Shown piece by piece: positions 1-7,323 of a stretch of 49,230 bases of DNA. The DNA is from Microcystis elabens FACHB-917 (GTDB lineage Bacteria; Cyanobacteriota; Cyanobacteriia; PCC-6307; Cyanobiaceae): NCBI RefSeq assembly GCF_014698445.1, contig NZ_JACJSZ010000021.1:1-49230 (forward strand), written 5' to 3'. Every line of letters begins with the position of its first letter. The stretch's first letter is position 1. The notes below the pieces were generated by a model. That model was not told where the DNA came from. It ran no database searches and saw nothing but the letters and a program-made list of their open reading frames with translations. A program made the position numbers and the translations under genes.

Positions 1-59
1 CCATATCGCTGGCAAGCTGCGGCGATCTGTTCTAGTTTCTCGTCAATGAGGACTGCCAT
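1..59 (-). CDS. MNT-type nucleotidyltransferase domain protein, N-terminal fragment (runs off left edge)
   Basis: Nineteen codons are visible, reading MAVLIDEKLEQIAAACQRY. This resembles the opening of small MNT-fold nucleotidyltransferases (typically DEKLEEIAALCRRYGVRRLEVFGS), which are usually antitoxins paired with HEPN toxins. The start is well supported by a strong Shine-Dalgarno, AGGAGG at 66-71, with 6 bases before the ATG. The gene lies just left of the first attC-like site, so it would be the next cassette of the array. The family call rests on the N-terminus only; the GS-x10-DxD catalytic motif would be outside the window. Confidence 0.55.
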   Translation of the reverse strand, partial: MAVLIDEKLEQIAAACQRY

Positions 60-139
60 GAAACACCTCCTAAGCCCATTGTAACAAGCAACCTAGGCAA
101 CTCACCAAGAGGCCCTGCCTCAGTGGCTGTGCAACGTCA

Positions 140-223
140 AACTAACGCCAAGATCAGAAGCGGGCCGTAACCACAGCAATGATGACAGCTTATGCTCCCG
201 CCTTCTGTATCTTGATGTTATGC
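140..223 (-). repeat. attC site 1
   Basis: Core-like heptamers flank the site: 140-146 (GTTAGTT on the minus strand) and 217-223 (GCATAAC on the minus strand). Between them AAGATCAGAAGCGGG (150-164) pairs with 197-214, which carries two extra bases (one of C201/C202, and T208). Unpaired bases on the arm next to RYYYAAC are characteristic of folded attC sites. It follows the TIGR02391 gene by 28 bases. Confidence 0.85.
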
Positions 224-251
224 GCCCCGATCTAGGAGCATACATTCTTTC

Positions 252-938
252 TCACCTTTGAATACGATCAAGCAAGCGCATTAGAAGGTCTGCAAGCAAG
301 ATCACCTCCGACGCTTCTATCGGGTTGGCGTAATCAACTTGTCTATGGCTTGGTGGGTTTTTAAATGTTCCTATGGCGCCTGCAAAAAGCTCCATCAATC
401 CGACTCTCTCTCCAGGGTCTAGTTCAGGGTTTGAAAGAATACCTCCTTCCCGAAAGCTGTCTCTCATGAGCTTGACTCCGACAAGAGATGGTGAAACACC
501 TGATAGCTCACGAACACGGATCTCTACCTCACGCATTGCAGCAAAAGCACCCAGCTCATATTCACCAAGCAAGAATTGTGATCGCACCTTTTCTAGCCTT
601 GGGTGCAGTTCAACATCAAGACGTTCTGAGGCCTTGATAGCTGCAAGGCCTGATTCTAATGCAGATTTGCCAAGACGAGTCACAAAGATAGTTCCGGGAT
701 CTCCCTTGCTCTCGACACTGGGTTGCGCCACAAGATTTTTTGAAATCAGCCAGTTCAGAGCTTCGGCCCAGCATTTCTTTGCCTCTTTGCTGAGCGCTTG
801 GTGAGTGGATAGCACGATGAAGTTCTTGCTGCTCCATTCAGGTGTTGAATCAATATGCTGCAAAGCTATCATTGCTACTTGATCGATGGGCAATGAAAGC
901 AGCTCCTCAGATGACAATTCTAAAAGCTTTTTGGGCAT
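252..938 (-). CDS. TIGR02391 (Ymh) family protein with HEPN-like C-terminus
   Basis: The 228-residue protein resembles the TIGR02391/Ymh family, whose C-terminus ends in a helical HEPN/Abi-like domain. The conserved stretch KNPPSHR (residues 193-199) followed by the helix EASEVILLADLLMRLLDRI is the recognisable signature; the R-x4-6-H-type polar patch could be an RNase site as in HEPN toxins. An N-terminal helical region (about 1-100) has a winged-helix flavour. The start has a clear Shine-Dalgarno, AAGGAG at 946-951, 7-8 bases before ATG. It is the only gene of its cassette. These proteins recur in mobile DNA and near defence genes; a role in defence or as a toxin is inference. Confidence 0.75.
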   Translation of the reverse strand: MPKKLLELSSEELLSLPIDQVAMIALQHIDSTPEWSSKNFIVLSTHQALSKEAKKCWAEALNWLISKNLVAQPSVESKGDPGTIFVTRLGKSALESGLAAIKASERLDVELHPRLEKVRSQFLLGEYELGAFAAMREVEIRVRELSGVSPSLVGVKLMRDSFREGGILSNPELDPGERVGLMELFAGAIGTFKNPPSHRQVDYANPIEASEVILLADLLMRLLDRIQR

Positions 939-992
939 TTAACGGCTCCTTCTGGTGATTTCGATTCAGGCATCTTAAGGGTGGTCCGGTGC

Positions 993-1077
993 GTATAACG
1001 CTCAAGATCAGAAGCGGGCACAATGTTTCGCATAGACAAGGCTCTCCGCACCCGACTTCTGCATCTTGATGTTGGGG
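993..1077 (-). repeat. attC site 2
   Basis: Cores are 993-999 (GTATAAC on the plus strand) and 1071-1077 (GTTGGGG). The left arm 1003-1018 pairs completely with 1051-1068 except for two extra bases, A1055 and C1062, at the same positions as the bulges in site 1. It begins 10 bases after the restriction endonuclease stop codon. Confidence 0.87.
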
Positions 1078-1086
1078 GGATGGTGG

Positions 1087-1872
1087 CTATCCTGCTAAAG
1101 TGTGCCACCTTGAAGTATAGGCTCGGCAAGAGCGCCTAAGCATCTCATCATACTGAGTATCAATATTGATGCCAAATGGATTTTCTCGCTCGACTCGCGG
1201 AGGATTAATGTTATCGACGAAAACAGGTTCAATGAGAAGAAAGTCAAAACCTAGTTCATGGGTAAATCCCTTCTCTTTGACGGGCAGTGTTCGCATCATT
1301 TCTATTGTCTTAGTCGCAGCGTCGACCGAATTCGGTTTTGTTCCAAACTCATCCCAGAGCTTTTGGTCGCCCGACGAAAGTCGGGGCAAGACATCACAAT
1401 CAAAGTCTATCCCCAAAATCTGGCACTTGCGCTTTACAGCGTCTGGGATATTCACGTATTGAATTCCAGTGCCAACAAGAACATGTCCTAAGACGATTGC
1501 CTCAGGCTTCTTTGTTTGCAGAAGGTTGACAAAGTCAGACAAGTCGCTCTGCCTGTTCTTTCTGTTTTTACCATGTGCCGTAATAACCGACTTGTTCTCC
1601 ATGCACAATCTGGCTCGTTCAAGCGCTGGATCGTCATTTATGTCATCTACTTCATAAATCATCAGATCAACCTTGTGGGTTAATCCAGGTACATCCACAT
1701 TTAGACGATACCTTACTTTGGCGCTTTCAATATCATTGGCGAGGGCTGGGCACTGTTTAAGGAGATCCAAGATGAAGTGATTGCAGATGATATCTGAATG
1801 ACGTGCCGATCTGTGATCATGGTACCTGTCTTGCAGAATTCGCTCTACAACTCGATCGGCTGGCGTAATCAT
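1087..1872 (-). CDS. Putative type II restriction endonuclease (PD-(D/E)XK-like)
   Basis: The 261-residue protein is encoded immediately after an adenine methyltransferase, overlapping it by 4 bases (ATGA), so the two form a translationally coupled restriction-modification pair. Residues 66-94 hold HKVDLMIYE followed by LCMENKS: an Asp (D69), then Glu-Asn-Lys (E92, K94), fitting the D-(x)n-ExK nuclease core between beta strands. No exact family name is recognisable and specificity cannot be predicted. Codon use is AT-rich like the rest of the array. The gene ends 10 bases before attC site 2, as usual for a cassette gene. The nuclease call comes from the motif plus the neighbour. Confidence 0.7.
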   Translation of the reverse strand: MITPADRVVERILQDRYHDHRSARHSDIICNHFILDLLKQCPALANDIESAKVRYRLNVDVPGLTHKVDLMIYEVDDINDDPALERARLCMENKSVITAHGKNRKNRQSDLSDFVNLLQTKKPEAIVLGHVLVGTGIQYVNIPDAVKRKCQILGIDFDCDVLPRLSSGDQKLWDEFGTKPNSVDAATKTIEMMRTLPVKEKGFTHELGFDFLLIEPVFVDNINPPRVERENPFGINIDTQYDEMLRRSCRAYTSRWHTLAG

Positions 1873-3293
1873 GCTACTTTCAGCACCTCAGCTCTCATTG
1901 ACTTCTGCACTTGTCGAAGACTTAGGTTTGTGATTTTCTCCTCTAACAGGTTTTGAGCCACATGTTCGGGTATGGGGAGTCGCTTAAGCACTGAGCTTTG
2001 GATTCTCAAAAAGCCATTGGCAGCCCGCTGAGCATTGGAAGATAGCCATGACTTAACTGGTTTTGAGTTTAGAAACTCCGCTAAGAGAAATAAATGCCTC
2101 GGATTACTTGGCACGATGTAGTAGACCGAGTGCCGTGGAACCACAAGACCTTCTTGGTCTATCCAAAAAACAGGATCATCACAGATGTCCTTGCAGAGTA
2201 TCTTTGGGCGTAGCAAGTCACTCATCTGCGGTGCATCATGAAAGGCATGCCATGGTTTGCGCTGTGTGCAAGAGCGCATAGCGAGTCTCGACTTATTATC
2301 AGATCGGCTGAGATAATCACCTAGCTCGCCAATATCCTCTAGACATTGAAGCCGAGACTCTATAGAATAGGGGATAAGAATAACTGAAGATGTCTTGACT
2401 GTTGATGTTGTTGACTGCAATTGTCTGCCTGATATCGTTGGCCAAGCATGCTGCGCAAGATTTGTAGGCAACTCATCGAGCTCTTTCACGAAGACGGCGT
2501 CAGCGCCTGTGGCAATGCCACAGCTAATTCTGCGGCAAAAATCGGCTAGATGAAGAGTTCCCGTTACTTCAGATGGTTTTTTACTTGACAAGAGATGGCG
2601 CCAGCTCTCACCAGTATTCGTCAATACAGCCGGAAACCTAGCGCCGTCCCGACTCCGTATGTCTGTATAGCCAGTTGGTGGTGAGATTCTTACTTTCGAT
2701 ATTGCTGGATACGTGGTTCGCCCAGGAAACTCGTTTTCTTGGAGAAGGATGATATCAGTAATAGCATGTGATGCCAGCAGCTTTCGCACTTCCGAGCCTG
2801 CTTGCACGTAAGTATATTTTTCTGGCGTAATTAACACAAGCGTACTATCTTTCTTGCTAAGCGAAACTGCTCTTTCAATGAAAAGCATGTATAGATCAAA
2901 TCTGCCTACGGCACACTTGTAGCGGTTACGGAAATGCCGCTTCTCTGCGTCTGAGAGGGCCAATATTGATACGTAAGGAGGATTTCCAATAACATAGTCA
3001 AAAGGTCCCTTGACTTCATCAAGCAAGAAATCGCTGGTAGTGATCTCAATCTGTGGTATGGCCGCGAACTTTGTTCTTGCTTTCTCTGCTCTTTCGTCGT
3101 CAAGTTCAACTCCTGTGATTTGAGGAGTTTTGACATTGTTGTTCTCACACCACCTGAGTATTCCATCAATGAAAGCACCTGGCCCACAACCAGGATCGAG
3201 GATCCTGTCGGTCTCGTTCGGCCATTTATCCCTAAATAGCAGTTCCACCATCAGATCAACGGTGGTCGGTTGCGTGGGCACGAAACCGCGCAT
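1869..3293 (-). CDS. N6-adenine DNA methyltransferase (gamma-class, Eco57I/TaqI-like) of a type II R-M system
   Basis: The 474-residue enzyme should transfer a methyl group from S-adenosylmethionine to adenine in a specific DNA site, protecting it from the partner nuclease. Motif I is DPGCGPGAF (residues 33-41), the acidic end of strand 2 is GVELDDE (61-67), and motif IV, the catalytic NPPY, is at 104-107. The C-terminal half (about 250-474) fits a TaqI-like target-recognition domain, with the tail RIQSSVLKRLPIP typical of it. The opening RGFVPTQPTTVDLMVELL matches the usual start of Eco57I-type methylases, so the ATG at 3293 is probably right despite a weak ribosome site. It is the first gene of a two-gene cassette and overlaps the endonuclease by 4 bases. 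Confidence 0.88.
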   Translation of the reverse strand: MRGFVPTQPTTVDLMVELLFRDKWPNETDRILDPGCGPGAFIDGILRWCENNNVKTPQITGVELDDERAEKARTKFAAIPQIEITTSDFLLDEVKGPFDYVIGNPPYVSILALSDAEKRHFRNRYKCAVGRFDLYMLFIERAVSLSKKDSTLVLITPEKYTYVQAGSEVRKLLASHAITDIILLQENEFPGRTTYPAISKVRISPPTGYTDIRSRDGARFPAVLTNTGESWRHLLSSKKPSEVTGTLHLADFCRRISCGIATGADAVFVKELDELPTNLAQHAWPTISGRQLQSTTSTVKTSSVILIPYSIESRLQCLEDIGELGDYLSRSDNKSRLAMRSCTQRKPWHAFHDAPQMSDLLRPKILCKDICDDPVFWIDQEGLVVPRHSVYYIVPSNPRHLFLLAEFLNSKPVKSWLSSNAQRAANGFLRIQSSVLKRLPIPEHVAQNLLEEKITNLSLRQVQKSMRAEVLKVA

Positions 3294-3406
3294 GCAATGC
3301 CCGCAGATGATGGGATCTTACCTGGGATGGCGCTTAGGGTCGGTCAATTGGGACTGGCGGCGTCAAAATCTTGGTTTCAAGCAGGAGAACCGTTCGCTTC
3401 CATTCC

Positions 3407-3493
3407 ACCCAACGCCCCAGATCAGAAGCGGGCAGCTTCTCCAAGGCATGAACAATAACCCCTGCGCCCGTCTTCTGCATCTGGATGTTCGAA
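3407..3493 (-). repeat. attC site 3
   Basis: The left core 3407-3413 (ACCCAAC) is a perfect RYYYAAC; the right core is GTTCGAA at 3487-3493. The left arm 3417-3433 pairs with 3466-3484, leaving only T3471 and C3478 unpaired. Compared with sites 1 and 2, a left-arm A is now C and its right-arm partner T is now G, so pairing is kept by a compensatory change. The 160 bases from 3494 to 3655 show no other feature. Confidence 0.88.
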
Positions 3494-3654
3494 GTGTCGC
3501 TTCACCTTGGTCAACAAATGAAATGCTCAACAAACAAGGCACACTCAGGCAGTCAATGCAACCGCTCCAGGATCGGCGCAAAGAACGCAGAAGAAAGCTC
3601 AGATGAACTGACCACATTGTGACTACAATTGATCCGCTTTCATCAGGGATGCAT

Positions 3655-4599
3655 CTAACGAGGTATGCTTGGTAGTCGCAATCCTGGCAATGCTTTGCTT
3701 GGAGTGGGCAGCACGTCGTCAGACGTGAAGGGCTTGCCATCCTCACCAACAGAAAATAAGTAGTATCCTGACGGGTCGCTTAGGCGTTGATAGTAGAATG
3801 TTGGCTGCTTTGCATATCCCTTAATAATTTGCGTGGGTTGAAAGGGATCATAAGCCAGCAAGTACCTAGGTGATTGCGCCATCTCATTCAGCTTTGCTGG
3901 ATAACTTCCCGATGCTCTTCTGAAAGCCTCAATTTCGTCGCCTACGCCCATGAGTCTTGGTGCTAGAAACTTGTTGGCACGCTCTTTGGCTGAAGGCCCA
4001 TAGAAGAACATCGAGCCCACAAACGCAATGCCCGCGAATAAGCCACTTGAAAGAATAGGGCCGGCTATCCCGAAGATCACAAGTTTTGCGCCACGTCTTT
4101 TGCGGATTAAAAGACCCCAGGCAATGGCGAAAATAGCAAACGGGAGCCCGAGTAAAGGCACGAAACCCATGCCTGCAACAAGAAATTGTGGCAGAGTGAG
4201 ATCGCTGGGCATCATGGTTGGGCCTCCAGTAGCCACGACCTGCGCAGGTTCGGTGAGCTCACGAGCAGTTACTAGCGCGGCATCGTTCGTCGTGTCTTTC
4301 CCTTCCGACATGGCCTCAACCTTGGTCCAGTCAATGATCCGTGACGTGAAGCGCCAGTCCTTCTTCATCCGACGGAGCTGTAACGTATCGCGCGCCAGCG
4401 CACCGCAGCACACTCCGAAAACGGCCATAAAGAAAAGCTTCATCCGGACATCCCTGTAAGTGAGGGCGCCGGCCAAAAGCGCGAAGGCAACGAGGATGCT
4501 GCAGACGTAATGGCGCGCTGATTTGCGGATGATCCGCCGGATTGAGACTCCATCAGTCCGATGCATCAGCAATACCTTGGCTCTGTCTTGATCCATCAT
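3655..4599 (-). CDS. Multi-pass membrane protein with GspG-like C-terminal domain, unknown function
   Basis: The 314-residue protein has about four hydrophobic segments (near 32-48, 52-68, 137-160 and 172-200). A soluble C-terminal part (about 210-314) resembles the beta-sheet end of major pseudopilins: KLNEMAQSPRYLLAYDPF, then YYLFSVGEDGKPFTSDDV, the DG-x-(P/G)-x-T-x-DD calcium-loop pattern of GspG. There is no N-terminal prepilin helix or cleavage site, so it is not a pilin itself. A good Shine-Dalgarno (GGAGGAA, 4606-4612) precedes the first ATG by 6-7 bases. It is the sole recognisable gene of its cassette. Function is unknown; the domain likeness is from reading motifs. Confidence 0.7.
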   Translation of the reverse strand: MMDQDRAKVLLMHRTDGVSIRRIIRKSARHYVCSILVAFALLAGALTYRDVRMKLFFMAVFGVCCGALARDTLQLRRMKKDWRFTSRIIDWTKVEAMSEGKDTTNDAALVTARELTEPAQVVATGGPTMMPSDLTLPQFLVAGMGFVPLLGLPFAIFAIAWGLLIRKRRGAKLVIFGIAGPILSSGLFAGIAFVGSMFFYGPSAKERANKFLAPRLMGVGDEIEAFRRASGSYPAKLNEMAQSPRYLLAYDPFQPTQIIKGYAKQPTFYYQRLSDPSGYYLFSVGEDGKPFTSDDVLPTPSKALPGLRLPSIPR

Positions 4600-4986
4600 G
4601 AAGACTTCCTCCGCGACCTAGTATTTCAGTGGAATGTGAGGACAACCATATCAGTTTTTCCGCTTATGAGCCGGTACTTTCAGCAGGGCTTAGCCTAAAC
4701 AGCAACAAGAGTAGTACCGTGGCTCCTCTGCTCAGCATAGTCAAGTTCACATTGCCTCTCAGAGAAAGAGAAGCATTTCCGCCTCTTGTTACGGAATGAC
4801 TGCATGCCTGCGGTTGGCTATTGACCAATGGTAGGAGGTCAGCGATGCAGATCATCACTCACTAATATCCGTGTGAACTATCAGCTCGTGGATCCTGGTG
4901 ATAAACTGCCATTGCTTTCCCGATTAACCCAACACGTTCGCCAGTGCTTATGGCTATGTGTATAGAAGACGTGACTTTGTTGATCC
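4600..4986. other. Cassette 5' region without a convincing gene
   Basis: This is 387 bases between the membrane-protein start and attC site 4. The minus-strand frames here are short and read through attC sequence. On the plus strand, AGGAGG (4833-4838) stands 6 bases before an ATG that opens only a six-codon peptide (4845-4865, stop TAA). I cannot tell whether this is chance, a leader peptide or the remnant of another gene. Confidence 0.4.
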
Positions 4987-5073
4987 TTCGAACGCTCATC
5001 ATCACCCGTCCGTAGAAACAATAGCATCCTTTCCGAACCTTTTAATCGGGTCGGGTGCATGATGTTGTTAGCC
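4987..5073 (-). repeat. attC site 4
   Basis: Cores are TTCGAAC (4987-4993) and GTTAGCC (5067-5073). The arm CATCATCACCCG (4997-5008) pairs with 5052-5064, leaving C5058 as an extra base. The arm sequence differs from sites 1-3, as is normal for attC sites, which are conserved in structure rather than sequence. The stop codon TAA of the 149-residue protein (5068-5070) lies inside the site's core. Confidence 0.87.
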
Positions 5074-5517
5074 TTGAGAGCCAACGGCCGTGACCTCAAT
5101 ATGATTACATAGTCCAGAATGGGCAATATCAACTGTCACCATCTTTGCCTGCCCTGAAGCCAGAGATATTGGGACCGAAGATGTGGCGGCTAAATATATA
5201 TTAGTATATGCTGAAGGCACTCCATTTTCGAAGATCTCGATTATCGCCTTTCCGCTCACGCTGTTTGGATTGCGGTTGATTGCATTGAACGAGACTCGAC
5301 AGAGTCCCCTTTGACGGTTCATGGTAATATTATTAATGTCAAACGCTCTTTGTTGTGTCAAACGATAGAATGACCAAACAAATAGCATAGCTATTAATCC
5401 TAGGATTATGACGACTTGACTATTTGAAAGCGAAATCGTTTTCGGCGGCTGCACCTGCTTGCTGATTTGAGGTGCTGAATAAGGAGAGCCTCGGTGCAAC
5501 TCATCTTCTTTTCTCAA
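5068..5517 (-). CDS. Small membrane-anchored protein of unknown function
   Basis: This 149-residue protein has a hydrophilic N-terminus, one membrane helix (SQVVIILGLIAMLFVWSFY, about residues 33-51) and a domain of about 95 residues that would lie outside the membrane and looks beta-rich, with two Cys (in GLCRV and GLCNH) that could form a disulphide. I do not recognise a family. The start is a TTG with GAGGT eight bases upstream, so the N-terminus is slightly uncertain. It is the only gene of a 578-bp cassette and its stop codon lies within attC site 4, a common economy in cassette genes. Confidence 0.65.
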   Translation of the reverse strand: MRKEDELHRGSPYSAPQISKQVQPPKTISLSNSQVVIILGLIAMLFVWSFYRLTQQRAFDINNITMNRQRGLCRVSFNAINRNPNSVSGKAIIEIFENGVPSAYTNIYLAATSSVPISLASGQAKMVTVDIAHSGLCNHIEVTAVGSQG

Positions 5518-5564
5518 GATAGATTACCTCTGCGGGTTGGATTAGTTCTAGCCACTGCAAACTA

Positions 5565-5654
5565 GGCTAACGCTTGCCATCACCTGGCCGCAATGCACGA
5601 TGCGAAAAGAACACAGCCTTGAGGTGGCGGCTCAGGTGCATGGCAATGTTAGCC
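5565..5654 (-). repeat. attC site 5
   Basis: Cores are GGCTAAC (5565-5571) and GTTAGCC (5648-5654). The arm TTGCCATCACCTG (5574-5586) pairs with 5633-5646, leaving C5639 unpaired, the same bulge as in site 4, with which it shares arm architecture. The DUF5131 gene ends inside it at 5632. Confidence 0.88.
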
Positions 5655-6375
5655 CTCGGGGCCGAACTGCAGGAACAGGCATCTCATCCCAAGTCCTGCC
5701 TTCTAACTTTCTTCCTGTTGACTTCTTCCTAACACCACCCCATTGCTTGAAGAAGAAAGGCACTTGGGAAAATTCACACTGAGTTTTGATTTCTGCTACC
5801 CACTCTTCTTTCATCGGCCTAGCTTTGGGGCCTGATTCTCCACCGACAATCACCCAATCAATTCCATTGAGGCATATCGAAGGAATAGGACCCAGTAGAG
5901 GTTCGATCGACAGAAATCGGACTGCTGCAGGTGTTCGACGAAGATGGTCAATCCTCCAAGTTACCTCCTCAGACTCTACCGACACCCCCATCCAAAGATT
6001 TAGAGGCCAAGAGAGTTCATGAGACAGCTCTACCAAACGCTCCGATCTCTTCGTGAGGAGCTGATATGTGTGACGAGGCGTTGAGCCGATAACATCAAAC
6101 ACATCTTTGATAAAGCTCAGTGGGACATCTTTGTGAAAAAGATCACCCATAGAGTTGATAAAGATTAAACGCGGCTTGCGCCATCGCCTAGGCACATCCA
6201 GCATCCGAGGATGGCACGTCAACGTAAAACCGTTCCGATAATTCTCTTGACCCATCGCCTGAAGCCTTGTGGCCATTCTCTCGGCATAACAATTGAGACA
6301 GCCAGCGGAAACCTTGGTGCAACCTGTCACTGGGTTCCATGTGGCCTGAGTCCATTCAATGGATGTTGTGGTCAT
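5632..6375 (-). CDS. DUF5131 / phage Gp37-Gp68 family three-Cys-motif protein
   Basis: The 247-residue protein begins with the family signature [15 protein letters not shown] (residues 5-19) and has Cys19, Cys26 and Cys29 ([15 protein letters not shown]), the C-x6-C-x2-C that names the three-Cys-motif group. Later blocks [31 protein letters not shown] and [15 protein letters not shown] are also characteristic. The cysteines probably hold a metal or Fe-S cluster, and a link to radical-SAM-like chemistry has been suggested; its reaction is unknown to me. It overlaps the TcmP gene by 4 bases, the standard pairing. Its last codons (RGLTLPCT, then TGA) are read from attC site 5, so part of its C-terminus is recombination-site sequence. 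Confidence 0.88.
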   Translation of the reverse strand: MTTTSIEWTQATWNPVTGCTKVSAGCLNCYAERMATRLQAMGQENYRNGFTLTCHPRMLDVPRRWRKPRLIFINSMGDLFHKDVPLSFIKDVFDVIGSTPRHTYQLLTKRSERLVELSHELSWPLNLWMGVSVESEEVTWRIDHLRRTPAAVRFLSIEPLLGPIPSICLNGIDWVIVGGESGPKARPMKEEWVAEIKTQCEFSQVPFFFKQWGGVRKKSTGRKLEGRTWDEMPVPAVRPRGLTLPCT

Positions 6376-7253
6376 GATTGAGAAGATGACAGCTGATCAA
6401 TTAAGTGGTTGCAAATTCTTAGCGCTTGCCTTTTTGCATTAGGATTAGAAACACCCATGACTAGAGCAAACAAAGGGAATCCTCGGCTATTCTTTAGTAC
6501 TGCTGCATTTGAAACCGCCGAAAAAACAGTGTCCAGCCTTGTTCGAACATATTCTATAATGTGATCTGTCGATGCTTCCTTAATCTTGTCCGCTTCCCCA
6601 AAGATTGTAAGTTGCTCTCGAGGATAAAATTCGTCGTACCAGCTGTCTGTTCCAAACAAGAGACTTAGTTTGGCTTTCCAGGACTCGTCGATCTCGCCTG
6701 TATTGGTCATCATTCTGATAACACCGACAAGGGGGAATAGGTACCATACATCGCAGGCCTTCGTAGAGGCAAGATTGACAATTGTCTCCCACCGGACTTC
6801 GAGCCCAAATGGATCAAGAAATATCAATCCTCTTGTTTTACTCCAATCAGTTTGATCAATGTAGGCACTAATTGCCTCATTCGCATCTGAGCGGAGAACT
6901 GTAATCCGTTCTGACATGGATGGATAATCTGTATTGATATTGCTGATAAGCTGTTGACTTGCGCTACGGCTTGCTTCAATAAATAAAAATCTGTCAAATC
7001 CCCTTGAAGCATTTGAAGAAACCTTCAACGCCCTAAGTGCTGATCCCTCCAAGAAGCTTGCTGTCGCAAGTAAGCTTTCATCTTCCGAACTGGCAACTTG
7101 GATTGGAAGCTGTTGTTTCCCTCGTCCAGCAAAGGCGTCAACATAGTGCAGAGTTGCCCAAGATTGCCACTGCATTACTTTTAGATAAGAAGCAGTATAT
7201 GCTTCGACGCATTTAAGCTTCTGTTCGCTCCATGCGCCCCCAAAGGAAGACAT
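6372..7253 (-). CDS. tcmP: Three-Cys-motif partner protein TcmP
   Basis: The 293-residue protein matches TcmP (TIGR04474-type): W-x4-KL-x2-VEAY near residue 8, [10 protein letters not shown] at 36-45, and [14 protein letters not shown] near 138-151. The FAGRG and LDPFG blocks resemble a Rossmann methyltransferase-like fold. It is the first gene of a two-gene cassette with its obligate partner DUF5131, coupled by an ATGA overlap. The start codon sits at the edge of a perfect 7-1-7 palindrome with no Shine-Dalgarno, about 16 bases after the predicted transcription start, so translation is nearly leaderless. Family recognition is firm; function is unknown, with mobile-element or defence roles only inferred from where such pairs are found. 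Confidence 0.87.
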   Translation of the reverse strand: MSSFGGAWSEQKLKCVEAYTASYLKVMQWQSWATLHYVDAFAGRGKQQLPIQVASSEDESLLATASFLEGSALRALKVSSNASRGFDRFLFIEASRSASQQLISNINTDYPSMSERITVLRSDANEAISAYIDQTDWSKTRGLIFLDPFGLEVRWETIVNLASTKACDVWYLFPLVGVIRMMTNTGEIDESWKAKLSLLFGTDSWYDEFYPREQLTIFGEADKIKEASTDHIIEYVRTRLDTVFSAVSNAAVLKNSRGFPLFALVMGVSNPNAKRQALRICNHLIDQLSSSQS

Positions 7254-7303
7254 AGATTCAATCTATAGTACACCTATACTAACGCGCCTTTGCTTTTTGT
7301 CAA
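7252..7303 (-). promoter_or_regulatory. Cassette promoter with two overlapping palindromes
   Basis: On the minus strand TTGACA (7298-7303) is followed after 16 bases by TAGTAT (7276-7281), a near-consensus sigma-70-type promoter for tcmP. The start-site area holds the inverted repeat TATAG-N5-CTATA (7264-7278, overlapping the -10) and the perfect 7-1-7 dyad ATAGATT-C-AATCTAT (7252-7266), which runs into the start codon. Both are placed where a repressor would block transcription or translation. As the first promoter of the array it may also drive downstream cassettes. Confidence 0.65.
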
Positions 7304-7316
7304 TGCCCCTCCGTAG

Positions 7317-7323
7317 GGCTAAC
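7317..7323 (-). other. Cassette insertion core, probable attI-side junction
   Basis: The minus strand reads GTTAGCC. With its flanks it shares nine bases (GTTAGCCCT) with the complement of the outer core of attC site 5, as expected for the 5' end of the TcmP/DUF5131 cassette. No attC-like pairing arm is found to the right, so this is more likely the border with an attI-like site than another attC. Confidence 0.6.

Larger units (their letters stand above)
140..7323 (-). mobile_element. Integron gene-cassette array (CALIN-like: attC sites without a visible integrase)
   Basis: Five attC-like sites separate five complete cassettes whose genes all read on the minus strand, each attC lying 3' of its gene. 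Cut between AA and C of each left core, the cassettes span about 146-998, 999-3412, 3413-4992, 4993-5570 and 5571-7322. For every cassette, the core beside the gene's 3' end is complementary to the core at the cassette's 5' end: 8 of 8, 7 of 7, 7 of 7, 6 of 7 and 6 of 7 bases in the five cases. The DNA is markedly more AT-rich than the flanking core genome. No tyrosine-recombinase gene is present in the window. The array continues beyond the left edge. Confidence 0.85.

Noticed and set aside
4845-4865. Six-codon peptide with a perfect AGGAGG on the plus strand
   Set aside because: It is too short to support as a gene, and no downstream gene on that strand would be attenuated by it.
4881-5132. 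83-codon minus-strand frame across attC site 4
   Set aside because: Most of it is translation of the attC site itself and it overlaps a better gene at 5068-5517.
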